From assembly GCF_041200175.1 (NCBI RefSeq), contig NZ_CP165727.1:5397501-5461500 (forward strand): 64,000 bases of DNA. The letters are read 5' to 3'. Origin of the DNA: Streptomyces sp. R33 (lineage in GTDB: Bacteria; Actinomycetota; Actinomycetes; Streptomycetales; Streptomycetaceae). The notes under the pieces were generated by a model. The model saw only the letters and a list, made by a program, of their open reading frames with translations, searched no databases and was not told the DNA's origin. Positions 15,987-25,651 of the stretch are shown here, piece after piece. A program made the translations under genes and the position numbers. Every line of letters begins with the position of its first letter. The first letter of the stretch is position 1.

Positions 15987-16936
15987 TGCGCTACGACTCC
16001 CCGCTGGCCGCGGTCGGCAACACGCCGCTGGTCCGGCTGCCCCGCCTGTCGCCCTCGGACGACGTGCGCATCTGGGCCAAGCTGGAGGACCGCAACCCGA
16101 CCGGCTCGATCAAGGACCGCCCCGCGCTCCACATGGTCGAGCAGGCCGAGAAGGACGGCCGGCTGACCCCCGGCTGCACGATCCTCGAGCCCACCTCGGG
16201 CAACACCGGCATCTCGCTCGCGATGGCGGCCAAGCTCAAGGGCTACCGGATCGTGTGCGTCATGCCGGAGAACACCTCGCAGGAGCGGCGTGACCTCCTG
16301 GCCATGTGGGGAGCGGAGATCATCTCGTCGCCGGCGGCGGGCGGATCGAACACCGCGGTCCGGGTGGCCAAGGAACTGGCGGCGGAGCACCCCGACTGGG
16401 TGATGCTCTACCAGTACGGCAACCCGGACAACGCGGGCGCCCACTACGCGACGACGGGCCCCGAGATCCTGCGGGACCTCCCCTCGATCACCCACTTCGT
16501 GGCGGGCCTGGGCACGACGGGCACCCTGATGGGCGTCGGCCGCTACCTGCGCGAGCACGTGCCCGGCGTACGGATCGTCGCGGCGGAGCCGCGGTACGAC
16601 GACCTGGTCTACGGCCTGCGCAACCTGGACGAGGGCTTCGTCCCGGAGCTGTACGACGCCTCGGTCCTGACGACCCGCTTCTCGGTGGGCTCGGCGGACG
16701 CGGTGACGCGTACGCGGGAACTCCTCCAGCAGGAGGGCATCTTCGCGGGCGTCTCCACGGGCGCCGCCCTGCACGCGGCGATCGGCGTGGCCCGCAAGGC
16801 GGTGGCCGCCGGCGAGACGGCGGACATCGTCTTCGTCGTGGCCGACGGCGGCTGGAAGTACCTCTCGACGGGCGTCTACACGGCGAAGACGACGGAAGAA
16901 GCGATCGAAACCCTCCAGGGCCAGCTCTGGGCGTAG
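15986..16936 (+). CDS. cysM: PLP-dependent cysteine synthase CysM (CysO-thiocarboxylate dependent)
   Basis: A 316-residue fold-type II PLP enzyme. The Schiff-base lysine is in NPTGSIKDRPALHM, the phosphate-binding loop is LEPTSGNTGISLAM, and the PLP-pocket loop is VAGLGTTGTLMGVGRYL. The RDLLAMWGAE and GAHYATTGPEI segments match the subfamily that takes O-phosphoserine and the CysO thiocarboxylate rather than free sulfide. The C-terminal residues (QGQLWA) correspond to the mobile tail that closes the active site in the mycobacterial enzyme. The start overlaps the cysO stop. Confidence 0.93.
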   Translation: MRYDSPLAAVGNTPLVRLPRLSPSDDVRIWAKLEDRNPTGSIKDRPALHMVEQAEKDGRLTPGCTILEPTSGNTGISLAMAAKLKGYRIVCVMPENTSQERRDLLAMWGAEIISSPAAGGSNTAVRVAKELAAEHPDWVMLYQYGNPDNAGAHYATTGPEILRDLPSITHFVAGLGTTGTLMGVGRYLREHVPGVRIVAAEPRYDDLVYGLRNLDEGFVPELYDASVLTTRFSVGSADAVTRTRELLQQEGIFAGVSTGAALHAAIGVARKAVAAGETADIVFVVADGGWKYLSTGVYTAKTTEEAIETLQGQLWA

Positions 16937-16943
16937 CCCCCCG

Positions 16944-16968
16944 GCCCGCCCCTCTCCGCCGGGCGGGC
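16944..16968 (+). terminator. Hairpin after cysM
   Basis: GCCCGCCC (16944-16951) pairs with GGGCGGGC (16961-16968) 7 bases after the cysM stop. Confidence 0.6.
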
Positions 16969-17036
16969 GGGCGGGACCGGCCCGAAGGCCCACGGGCCCG
17001 GATCGGCCCGCTCCCCAGTGCCCGGCCCCCGGAGCG

Positions 17037-17387
17037 TCACCCGGTCAACAGCTCCGCCAGGATGGCGGCGTGGCTCGACGCGGGGTCCTTGACCGCGGTC
17101 AGGAGGGTGACCGGGCCCGCCTCGGCCAGCGTGCGCAGCCGGTCCAGTTCCGCCACCGCGTCCGGCGCCTCCAGCTCCTCCTCGTAGCGGGCCCGGAACT
17201 CCTGCGCCGTGCCCCCGCCCCCGTGGAACCACTTCCGCAGTTCCCCGGACGGCGTCACCGCCTTGGGCCACTCGTCCACCCCCGCCACCGCCTTCGCCAG
17301 GCCCCGCGGCCACAGCCGGTCCACGAGCACCCGTACGCCGTCCTCCTCCGGCTCCGGGGGGTCGTACACACGCCGCAACCGGATCAC
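17037..17387 (-). CDS. DUF488 family protein
   Basis: A 116-residue protein of the short DUF488 (YeaO-like) type. Diagnostic segments are RVYDPPEPEEDGVRVLVDRL, WPRGL, KAVTPSGELRKWFHG, FRARYEEEL, and VTLLTAVKD near the C-terminus. The biochemical function of the family is unknown to me. GTG 17387 is supported by GGAGGTGG just upstream; longer frames lack a binding site. It overlaps the stop of the upstream gene by 4 bases, so the two are coupled. Confidence 0.88.
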   Translation of the reverse strand: MIRLRRVYDPPEPEEDGVRVLVDRLWPRGLAKAVAGVDEWPKAVTPSGELRKWFHGGGGTAQEFRARYEEELEAPDAVAELDRLRTLAEAGPVTLLTAVKDPASSHAAILAELLTG

Positions 17388-17803
17388 GCGCCACCTCCGA
17401 GTCCCTTGACCTCGTCCCACACCGCAGGATCCAGCACGCCCAGCCGGCTCCCGAACTCCCACACCCACACCTCCGCCGGCCGGTCCGCCTCCAGGAAGCT
17501 CGCCCGGCCCTGCGCGCCCACCGTCCCCGGGGGCAGCGGGATCACCCCGGCCCGCCGGTCGTCGTACTTCCCGGTGATCCACGCGACCCGCGCCCGGTGG
17601 GCCCGTACGGACGACACGGCCAGCACCAGGCACAGCCGCCCGTCCGCCAGACACCACAGCTCACCCGCCCGGGGCCGCGGCGCCGCACCCGGCCCGTGCG
17701 GCGGCGGGGCCCGCCGGGGCATCCCCGGCCGACGCCCCGCGACCAGCACCACCAGCACCACGGCCACCACCGCGGCCGCCGCGGGCCACCAGGACGTGTC
17801 CAT
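17384..17803 (-). CDS. Single-pass membrane protein, coupled to DUF488
   Basis: A 139-residue protein with an N-terminal membrane helix (WWPAAAAVVAVVLVVLVAG, residues 5-23), a Pro/Arg-rich stretch, and a globular domain beginning GELWCLADGRLCLVLAVSSV. The domain layout (GELW, then RLCLVL, then VIPLPPGTVG) loosely recalls PemK/MazF-type beta barrels, but I would not call it a toxin on this evidence. ATG 17803 begins MDTSWWPAAAA. Its stop overlaps the DUF488 start, so the two proteins are made together. Confidence 0.65.
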   Translation of the reverse strand: MDTSWWPAAAAVVAVVLVVLVAGRRPGMPRRAPPPHGPGAAPRPRAGELWCLADGRLCLVLAVSSVRAHRARVAWITGKYDDRRAGVIPLPPGTVGAQGRASFLEADRPAEVWVWEFGSRLGVLDPAVWDEVKGLGGGA

Positions 17804-18008
17804 ATTCCGAAGGTAGCCGCGCCCGGACCCCTCAGCACGGCAGTGCACCGGCACGCCCGTGCCCACCGTCGCTCCCCCGGGTGACAGCACAGGTGATTCC
17901 CCCCACAACGGCCTGCCGCGGAGGAGCGACCTGACGTTTCGCGCCTTACGCTCGACCCACGCACGGCCCGCATTCCGTCCACGGACCGTCCCCGGAGGTT
18001 CTCGCTCC

Positions 18009-18761
18009 ATGAAGCTCACCGTCGTCGGCTGCTCGGGGTCGTTCCCGTCCGCGGAATCGGCCTGTTCGAGCTACCTCGTCGAGGCCGACGGCTTCCGGCT
18101 GCTCCTCGACATGGGCAACGGCGCCCTCGGCGAGCTGCAGCGCCACGTCGGTCTCTACGACCTCGACGCGATCTTCCTGAGCCATCTGCACGCCGACCAC
18201 TGCATCGACATGTGCGCCTACTTCGTCGCCCGCTACTACCGGCACGAGGGCGGCCGCTGCGGCACGATCCCCGTCTACGGCCCCGAGGGCACCGAGAAGC
18301 GCCTGACGACCGCGTACGAGGACGTCCCCGACGAGCGCTCCATGAGCGAGGTCTTCGACTTCCGCACCCTGAAGTCCGGCAGCTTCGAGATCGGCCCGTT
18401 CACGGTCCGCACCGAGCGGGTCAGCCACCCCGTCGAGGCCTACGGCATCCGCGTCGAGCACGGCGGCCGCGCCCTCACGTACTCCGGCGACACGGGTGTC
18501 TGCCCCGAGCTGGGGATGCTCGCCGAGGGCGCGGACCTGTTCCTGTGCGAGGCCTCCTTCACGCACGGCAAGGAGGACATCCCGGACCTCCACCTCAACG
18601 GCCGCGAGGCCGGGGAGTTCGCGCGCGGCGGCAGGGTCGGCCGGCTCGTCCTGACGCACATCCCGCCGTGGACGGACGCCCGCCAGAACCTCGCGGACGC
18701 CCGCGCTGCCTACGACGGCCCGGTCGACCTCGCGTACGCGGGCGCCGTCTACGAGGTCTGA
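18009..18761 (+). CDS. Metallo-beta-lactamase-fold hydrolase
   Basis: A 250-residue soluble hydrolase with the binuclear metal motif LSHLHADHCIDMCAYF (H-x-H-x-D-H) near residues 58-64, a further ligand in YSGDTGVCPEL, and a final His in LVLTHIPPW. The closest groups are RNase Z-like and cyclic nucleotide phosphodiesterase-like hydrolases; the exact substrate is not clear. A His/Asp insertion (FTHGKEDIPDLHLNGREAGE) is typical of the actinobacterial subgroup. ATG 18009 starts MKLTVVGCSGSFPS, with GGAGG about 14 bases upstream. Confidence 0.88.
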   Translation: MKLTVVGCSGSFPSAESACSSYLVEADGFRLLLDMGNGALGELQRHVGLYDLDAIFLSHLHADHCIDMCAYFVARYYRHEGGRCGTIPVYGPEGTEKRLTTAYEDVPDERSMSEVFDFRTLKSGSFEIGPFTVRTERVSHPVEAYGIRVEHGGRALTYSGDTGVCPELGMLAEGADLFLCEASFTHGKEDIPDLHLNGREAGEFARGGRVGRLVLTHIPPWTDARQNLADARAAYDGPVDLAYAGAVYEV

Positions 18762-18788
18762 GTACGGCCCTGCGGTCGCACGCACGAC

Positions 18789-18827
18789 GAAGCCCCCGCT
18801 CTCCCGGGAAGGGAGGGCGGGGGCTTC
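18789..18827. terminator. Bidirectional terminator hairpin
   Basis: A long stem (GAAGCCCCCGC with GCGGGGGCTTC, extended by CTCCC/GGGAG) lies between the convergent hydrolase and nagE2 genes and can serve both directions. Confidence 0.8.
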
Positions 18828-18846
18828 GCCGCAGGCAGCGCCGTGG

Positions 18847-20103
<1,257 letters not shown>

Positions 20104-20198
20104 GGGCTTCCTCCAGAAGGCAAGGCGCCGCCCAGGGGGTGCAACCGGGGGATGGCGGCGTCTCAGAACGGGGGTACGCGAGCGCCGAATCGGGCTTG

Positions 20199-20214
20199 CG
20201 TGGTCTACACCAAT
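20199..20214. promoter_or_regulatory. DasR-responsive element (dre) upstream of nagE2
   Basis: The core TGGTCTACACCA (20201-20212) differs by one base from the palindromic dre core TGGTCTAGACCA. It is about 95 bases upstream of the nagE2 start and 5 bases from a second site. Confidence 0.8.
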
Positions 20215-20215
20215 C

Positions 20216-20231
20216 CGTGGTGTAGACCAGT
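20216..20231. promoter_or_regulatory. DasR-responsive element (dre) upstream of nagE2
   Basis: The core TGGTGTAGACCA (20218-20229) is one base from consensus. It is paired with the neighbouring site at 17-base centre spacing, which would suit cooperative binding of two DasR dimers. Confidence 0.8.
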
Positions 20232-20271
20232 TGTAGCATGGTCGGGGATAGATAAGGAACCTTCGATTTCC

Positions 20272-20287
20272 TGTGGTCTACACCACA
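20272..20287. promoter_or_regulatory. Third dre-like site upstream of nagE2
   Basis: The core TGGTCTACACCA (20274-20285), the same sequence as the first site, lies 54 bases further upstream and just past the nagE1 terminator. Confidence 0.75.
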
Positions 20288-20328
20288 CTCGGCTCCTGTG
20301 GGCGACCGGCGGCCCGGCACAAGCGGAA

Positions 20329-20357
20329 GGCCCCCGGATCCCGTGGATCCGAGGGCC
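20329..20357 (-). terminator. Hairpin terminator after nagE1
   Basis: 13-bp arms with one mismatch (20329-20341 and 20345-20357) lie 20 bases past the nagE1 stop, reading leftward. Confidence 0.75.
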
Positions 20358-20377
20358 CCGACGCAGTGGAGCGTCCG

Positions 20378-21679
20378 TTACGCCTTCGTGTTGTCCGCCT
20401 GCATCGCCGCGATCTCCTCGTCCGACTCCCGGCCCGGGGTCGGGATGTCGAACTTCGTGATCGCGAAGCGGAATACGACGTAGTACACCACCGCGAAACA
20501 CAGGCCGATCGGAATGATCAGCAAGGGCTTCGTCGCCAGGCCGAAGTTGATGAGGTAGTCGATCAGACCCGCCGAGAAACTGAACCCGTCGTGGACGCCC
20601 AGCGCCCACGTCACCGCCATCGACACGCCCGTCAGTACCGCGTGGATCGCGTACAGCACCGGCGCGACGAAGAGGAACGAGTACTCGATCGGCTCCGTGA
20701 TGCCCGTGACGAACGAGGTCAGGCCGACCGACAGCATCAGACCGGCGACCTCCTTGCGCCGCTGCGGCTTCGCACAGTGCGTGATCGCCAGCGCCGCCGC
20801 AGGGAGCGCGAACATCATGATCGGGAAGAAGCCGCTCAGGAACTGCCCCGCGTTCGGATCGCCCGCCAGGAACATGTTGATGTCACCGTGCACCGTCGTC
20901 CCGTCCGGCTTGGTGTAGCTGCCGAACTGGAACCACACCGGCACGTTCAGGAACTGGTGCAGGCCGATCACCAGCAGCGCGCGGTTGGCCACGCCGAAGA
21001 TGCCGGAGCCCCAGGAGCCCAGCCCCACCAGCCAGTCGGAGAAGCTCTCCAGCGCACTGCCGACCGGCGGCCAGATCCACAGGCAGAGCGCGGCGAACCC
21101 GATCGCCACGAACGACATGATGATCGGCACCAGCCGGCGGCCGTTGAAGAAGCCCAGCCAGTCCACCAGCTTCACCCGGTGGAAGCGCTGCCAGAACCAT
21201 GCGGCCAGCAGTCCCATGACGATGCCGCCGAACACCCCGGGGTTCTGGTACGTGAACTCCACGAACGTGTTGTTCGGCCCCAGACAGCCGCCGCCGATGT
21301 CCGCCGTGCCGACCGGGCAGATGTTGGGAAAGGCGTGCAGCACACCCCGGTAGACCAGGAAGCCCGCCACCGCCGCGAGGGCCGTCGAACCGTCCGCCTT
21401 CTTGGCCATGCCGATCGCGACACCCACGCAGAACAGCAGCGGCAGCCCGATGTCCGCGTTCAGCAGGGCGCCGCCCGCGGCCACCATCACCTTGGCCACG
21501 ATCCTCCAGTTCAGGCCCTCCTCGCCCAAGACGCCGGGCTGCCCCAGCCCGTTGAGGAGCCCGGCCGCAGGCAGCACCGCGATCGGCAGCTGAAGACTGC
21601 GCCCCATCTTCTGCAGCCCCGGGTACAAGCCGCTCCACCACTTCGGCTGCGGTGCTGCTTCGGCACTGCTCGCGCTCAT
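20378..21679 (-). CDS. nagE1: PTS system EIIC component, second GlcNAc-type permease
   Basis: A 433-residue EIIC permease closely related to nagE2 (GRSLQLPIAVLPAAGLLNGL, GFFNGRRLVPIIMSF, GLHQFLNVPVWFQ, FPIMMFALPAAALAI). It differs by a Cys-containing insertion (NICPVGTADIGGGCLGPNN) and lacks its own EIIB. In S. coelicolor the nagE1 product is thought to play a smaller role than NagE2. The start ATG 21679 is fixed by a perfect AGGAGG 7 bases upstream; the longer frame is rejected. It is divergent from nagF, and a near-perfect dre lies about 50 bases upstream. Confidence 0.92.
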   Translation of the reverse strand: MSASSAEAAPQPKWWSGLYPGLQKMGRSLQLPIAVLPAAGLLNGLGQPGVLGEEGLNWRIVAKVMVAAGGALLNADIGLPLLFCVGVAIGMAKKADGSTALAAVAGFLVYRGVLHAFPNICPVGTADIGGGCLGPNNTFVEFTYQNPGVFGGIVMGLLAAWFWQRFHRVKLVDWLGFFNGRRLVPIIMSFVAIGFAALCLWIWPPVGSALESFSDWLVGLGSWGSGIFGVANRALLVIGLHQFLNVPVWFQFGSYTKPDGTTVHGDINMFLAGDPNAGQFLSGFFPIMMFALPAAALAITHCAKPQRRKEVAGLMLSVGLTSFVTGITEPIEYSFLFVAPVLYAIHAVLTGVSMAVTWALGVHDGFSFSAGLIDYLINFGLATKPLLIIPIGLCFAVVYYVVFRFAITKFDIPTPGRESDEEIAAMQADNTKA

Positions 21680-21728
21680 CGGCGTCCTCCTGGCGGGCCC
21701 GTTTGGGCAGGTGCGCCCCGTGCGGCAC

Positions 21729-21744
21729 ACTGGTGTAGACCACT
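21729..21744. promoter_or_regulatory. DasR-responsive element between nagE1 and nagF
   Basis: ACTGGTGTAGACCACT matches the 16-base dre consensus ACTGGTCTAGACCACT at all but one position. It is placed to control nagE1 and possibly the divergent nagF. Confidence 0.85.
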
Positions 21745-21924
21745 TATGATGCGGTCGCACTCACCCGCCCGGAGGGCAGGTTGCCGCTGACCGTCATCAT
21801 TCGGCAGAAGCTGGACCCGCGCTCGCGTAGCTGGGCCAACAGTGGGCTACCGTGACAAAGCGGACCGCGCTGGCTGGAACAGGGCCGCCGAGACTCGTTC
21901 TTCGTAGAACTCAGGGAGAAACAC

Positions 21925-22158
21925 ATGGCCACCAAGGCTGAGAAGATCGTCGCCGGGCTCGGCGGCATCGACAACATCGAAGAGGTCGAGGGCTGCATCA
22001 CCCGCCTGCGCACCGAGGTCATCGACCCCACCAAGGTCGACGAAGCCGCCCTGAAGGCCGCCGGCGCCCACGGCGTCGTCAAGATGGGCACCGCGATCCA
22101 GGTCGTCATCGGCACCGACGCCGACCCCATCGCCGCCGACATCGAAGACATGATGTAA
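21925..22158 (+). CDS. nagF: PTS system EIIB component for GlcNAc
   Basis: A 77-residue EIIB domain protein that passes phosphate from EIIA to the incoming sugar on NagE2 or NagE1. The phosphorylation-site cysteine is in EVEGCITRLRTEV, the invariant C-x-T-R-L-R motif, near residue 25. The tail GVVKMGTAIQVVIGTDADPIA completes the fold. ATG 21925 has CAGGGAG 6 bases upstream. It is split from the permeases, as in S. coelicolor, and lies divergent from nagE1. Confidence 0.93.
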   Translation: MATKAEKIVAGLGGIDNIEEVEGCITRLRTEVIDPTKVDEAALKAAGAHGVVKMGTAIQVVIGTDADPIAADIEDMM

Positions 22159-22211
22159 CCACCCAGTCAGCGCCGTGCGAGCCGAGCCCCCGCCCGCACA
22201 CCCCCACGAGG

Positions 22212-22238
22212 CCCCGTCCCCCACCCACCCGGACGGGG
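22212..22238 (+). terminator. Hairpin after nagF
   Basis: CCCCGTCC (22212-22219) pairs with GGACGGGG (22231-22238) and is followed by TCTTCG. Confidence 0.6.
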
Positions 22239-22274
22239 TCTTCGCGTATCCGCGCACCGACTAGGCTCGGACGC

Positions 22275-23000
<726 letters not shown>

Positions 23001-23038
23001 GCAGAACCACGGGGCGCGCTCCTGCGTCCCCTTGCATA

Positions 23039-23068
23039 CGGGCGCACGGTGTCAAAGCCGTGCGCCCG
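23039..23068 (+). terminator. Hairpin after rph
   Basis: Perfect 11-bp arms (23039-23049 and 23058-23068) lie 38 bases past the rph stop. Confidence 0.7.
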
Positions 23069-23104
23069 TCCTCGCATCCGTGTCGATCCTGGGAGACCCG
23101 AACC

Positions 23105-23491
23105 ATGAACCCGAAGCACCGCATAGCGGCGGTCGTGCTCGCCGCGGCCCTCGCCGTCCCGGCGCTGACGTCCTGTGACGCGATCTCGACGGCGATGGAC
23201 TGCGCGAACACGGCGGTGGCCATCACGGACGGCGCGAACGACCTCCAGCAGGCGGTCTCCCAGGCCGGCAACAGCCCGCAGGACGCCCAGAACGCGCTGA
23301 ACCAGATCGAGACGAACCTCAAGAAGGTCGGCGACCAGACGGACAACACCGACCTCAGCAAGGCCGTCTCCTCCATGACGACGGCGGTGAAGAACGTCCG
23401 CACGGCCATCGAGAACGGCAACCCGAACCCCGACATCCAGCCCGTCGCCGACGCGGCGAAGGAACTGTCGAAGGTCTGCACCCCGGGCTGA
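23105..23491 (+). CDS. Small putative lipoprotein
   Basis: A 128-residue exported protein. Its signal sequence ends in the lipobox LTSC (VLAAALAVPALTSCDAIS), so Cys24 would be lipidated and the protein held on the outer face of the membrane. The mature part is mostly helical, with regular Gln/Asn/Leu spacing (NDLQQAVSQAGNSPQDAQNA). It resembles no enzyme I can name. ATG 23105 has GGGAG about 8 bases upstream. Confidence 0.8.
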   Translation: MNPKHRIAAVVLAAALAVPALTSCDAISTAMDCANTAVAITDGANDLQQAVSQAGNSPQDAQNALNQIETNLKKVGDQTDNTDLSKAVSSMTTAVKNVRTAIENGNPNPDIQPVADAAKELSKVCTPG

Positions 23492-23520
23492 ACCGCCACC
23501 CGCCCGGAGGGGACCGGATA

Positions 23521-24135
23521 ATGGGCGGCATGACCAGCCGCCTGATCCTCGCCACCCGCAACGCGGGCAAAATCGCCGAGCTCCACGCCATCCTGTCCGA
23601 CGCCGGCCTGCCGCACGAGCTGGTCGGCGCGGACGCGTACCCGCAGATCCCGGACGTCAAGGAGACGGGCGTCACCTTCGCCGAGAACGCCCTCCTCAAG
23701 GCCCACGCCCTGGCCCGGGCGACCGGCCTGCCGGCGATCGCCGACGACTCCGGCCTCTGCGTGGACGTCCTGAACGGCGCCCCCGGCATCTTCTCGGCGC
23801 GGTGGGCGGGTACGCACGGCGACGACAAGGCGAACCTGGACCTGCTGCTGGCCCAGCTCGGCGACATCGCCGACGAACACCGCGGAGCCCACTTCGCGTG
23901 CGCGGCGGCCCTGGCCCTCCCGGACGGCACCGAACGCGTCGTGGAGGGCCGCCTCCTCGGCACCCTCCGCCACGCCCCCTCGGGCACCGGCGGCTTCGGC
24001 TACGACCCGATCCTCCAGCCCGAGGGCGACACCCGCACCTGCGCGGAACTCACCCCGGCGGAAAAGAACGCCATCTCCCACCGGGGCCAGGCCTTCCGAG
24101 CCCTGGTCCCGTTCGTCCGCGCCCTGCTGGGCTGA
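23521..24135 (+). CDS. rdgB: dITP/XTP pyrophosphatase (RdgB/HAM1 family)
   Basis: A 204-residue house-cleaning enzyme that hydrolyses ITP, dITP and XTP to monophosphates, keeping deaminated purines out of nucleic acids. Motifs are LILATRNAGKIAELHAIL (substrate lysine), TGVTFAENALLKAHALA, IADDSGLCVDVLNGAPG, GTGGFGYDPIL and KNAISHRGQAF. ATG 23521 has GGAGGGGA 8-10 bases upstream; the in-frame ATG 23530 is an alternative. It is followed by a strong terminator. Confidence 0.95.
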   Translation: MGGMTSRLILATRNAGKIAELHAILSDAGLPHELVGADAYPQIPDVKETGVTFAENALLKAHALARATGLPAIADDSGLCVDVLNGAPGIFSARWAGTHGDDKANLDLLLAQLGDIADEHRGAHFACAAALALPDGTERVVEGRLLGTLRHAPSGTGGFGYDPILQPEGDTRTCAELTPAEKNAISHRGQAFRALVPFVRALLG

Positions 24136-24153
24136 GCCGGGGCCTGCCACGCC

Positions 24154-24189
24154 GAAGGCCCCGGCTCACTCGCGTGAGTCGGGGCCTTC
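24154..24189 (+). terminator. Hairpin terminator after rdgB
   Basis: GAAGGCCCCG and CGGGGCCTTC form the outer stem, with an inner CTCAC/GTGAG stem. It lies 18 bases past the stop. Confidence 0.8.
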
Positions 24190-24197
24190 GTTCAGTG

Positions 24198-24281
24198 TGC
24201 GGCCGGAGGGACTCGAACCCTCAAGGGATTTCTCCCACAACTACCTAAAAGTTGCGTGTAGGCCAATTCCACCACGACCGC
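24198..24281 (-). tRNA. tRNA-Leu, anticodon UAG
   Basis: Read on the minus strand, an 84-base class II tRNA folds cleanly. The acceptor stem is GCGGTCG with CGGCCGC, the D arm contains GTGGAATTGGC, and the T arm contains GGTTCGAGTCC. A long variable arm is present. The anticodon stem CAACT/AGTTG encloses a seven-base loop TTTAGGT, giving anticodon UAG, which reads CUA leucine codons. CCA is not encoded. It is not bldA, which has anticodon UAA. Confidence 0.9.
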
Positions 24282-24323
24282 GACATGTCGCCCAAATCGG
24301 ACATCGGATCTGGTTGACTGCGG

Positions 24324-25013
24324 CTAGTCTACGACTGCCGGGGTCTGACGGTCGACAACATGGCGCCGCCGGCCTCCCCGGCACCATGTGTTCGTGACGG
24401 CATGGCAGTTAGGGCACAGCAGCCGCAGGTTCTCGCGACGGTCGTCGCTCCAGTCACCGTTGATGTGGTCGACCTCCAACGTCATGGGGCGCCCGCCCCA
24501 CACTGGAGGCGTCCCGCACATGTCGCAGCAATCGGGAACGCCGACCTCACGCAGCGCCCGCCGCAGCAGGTGGGTGCGTGTCCGCCGCTTGCCGTCATGC
24601 CTGATCAGGATGTCCGCCGCGGACTTCATGGGCACCGGCCCCCGTTTGCCGCGCTGATGGGCCTGTCCGAGGAAGTGGGCAGTGGAGAGGCCCTCTTCCT
24701 GGATCCAGAGTTTCAGGGGGCCGTGGTGGCTTCCGGACACGGGGCGGCCCAGTCGGCGGAGAACCTCGGCCAGAGAGTGCGAGGCGGCAACCGCCGCACG
24801 CAGTTCCTCCCGGTCCGGCTTGACCCGGAGCCTGCGGTCCCGGCGCTCGAAATGGGACACGTCGATGCCGAAGTGGCGACATCGCTCCAGCAGGTACCGG
24901 CCGAGTCGGGGGTACGGCTTTATGTTGAGCAGGGAGATGACGTCCTCTATGCAGCCGGCCCGTTCCGTCGCCTCGGCCAGGACTTCGCGCGTGTAGCGGT
25001 TCCCGGCGCTCAT
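24324..25013 (-). CDS. HNH endonuclease (tandem copy 2)
   Basis: A 229-residue protein with N-terminal helical repeats of a DNA-binding look (YTREVLAEATERAGCIEDVI, ELRAAVAASHSLAEVLRRLG, each followed by an HFG/STAHF segment) and a C-terminal HNH nuclease domain. The nuclease core is LEVDHINGDWSDDRRENLRL then LCPNCHA. Two CxxC pairs (CDMC, CPNC) bind structural zinc. The ATG at 25013 overlaps the stop of the paralogous gene upstream (ATGA), so the two are coupled. It lies beside tRNA-Leu. The target and physiological role are unknown. Confidence 0.85.
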   Translation of the reverse strand: MSAGNRYTREVLAEATERAGCIEDVISLLNIKPYPRLGRYLLERCRHFGIDVSHFERRDRRLRVKPDREELRAAVAASHSLAEVLRRLGRPVSGSHHGPLKLWIQEEGLSTAHFLGQAHQRGKRGPVPMKSAADILIRHDGKRRTRTHLLRRALREVGVPDCCDMCGTPPVWGGRPMTLEVDHINGDWSDDRRENLRLLCPNCHAVTNTWCRGGRRRHVVDRQTPAVVD

Positions 25014-25651
25014 CGGCGGCGCCCCTTGGCGCGACCGCGGTATGTGTCTGTTGTGGAGTGGCAGTTGGGGCAGAGCAGTCGCAGGTTCTCGGGCAGGTTG
25101 TTCCGCCAGTCGCCGTCCACGTGGTCCACCTCCAGCGGCAGCGGGTAGCCCTGCCAGGTCGGCCGGATGCACATGTGGCAGACCTCGGGAACGCCCAGTG
25201 CGGTCAGAGCCTGTTTCAGCTGCTCGCTCTGTGCCCGCCGGGCGTGGGAACCGTCCTGCTTGACCAGAAGGCTCTCCGGGGTCCGCCGGGTCTTGGGCCG
25301 TCCTGCCGGTGAGGGCAGTGTGAAATGGGAGATGTCTATGCCGAATGCCTTGACCCGCCTGCTGATGTGCGTGTGGTTCCCACCGACGACTTCGAGGCCG
25401 AGGTGTCGCAGGACCTGGCACATGTTCGTGGAGTCGGCGACCGCCGCGGCCAGGATCTCCTTCGTCCACTTGACGGCGTCAGCCCGCTCGAAGTGCGACG
25501 TGTCCACCCCCAGGCGCCGCATCCGGTCATGGACATAGCGTCGCGAGCCGCCCTTCGGGTCCACTCCCAGTTTCTCCAGCGCCTCGCTCAGCGTGCGCGA
25601 CGTGCTCGCCGCTTGCGCGAGGCGTTCCTTCGTGTACGGGCTGATCGGCAT
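25010..25651 (-). CDS. HNH endonuclease (tandem copy 1)
   Basis: A 213-residue paralogue of the next gene with the same layout. Helical repeats come first (YTKERLAQAASTSRTLSEAL, ILAAAVADSTNMCQVLRHLG, with HFERADAV and HFTLPSPAG spacers). The nuclease domain then shows LEVDHVDGDWRNNLPENLRL and LCPNCHS, with CHMC as the first zinc pair. Both active-site His residues and the Asn are present. The two genes appear to have arisen by duplication and diverged considerably. No methyltransferase or toxin partner is adjacent. Confidence 0.85.
   Translation of the reverse strand: MPISPYTKERLAQAASTSRTLSEALEKLGVDPKGGSRRYVHDRMRRLGVDTSHFERADAVKWTKEILAAAVADSTNMCQVLRHLGLEVVGGNHTHISRRVKAFGIDISHFTLPSPAGRPKTRRTPESLLVKQDGSHARRAQSEQLKQALTALGVPEVCHMCIRPTWQGYPLPLEVDHVDGDWRNNLPENLRLLCPNCHSTTDTYRGRAKGRRR

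Noticed and set aside
17384..17803. PemK/MazF toxin call for the membrane protein next to DUF488
   Set aside because: Only a loose resemblance in spacing; no conserved catalytic residues could be placed and no antitoxin is present.
24198..24281. tRNA-Leu as the developmental bldA tRNA
   Set aside because: The anticodon loop gives UAG, not UAA, so it reads CUA rather than UUA codons.
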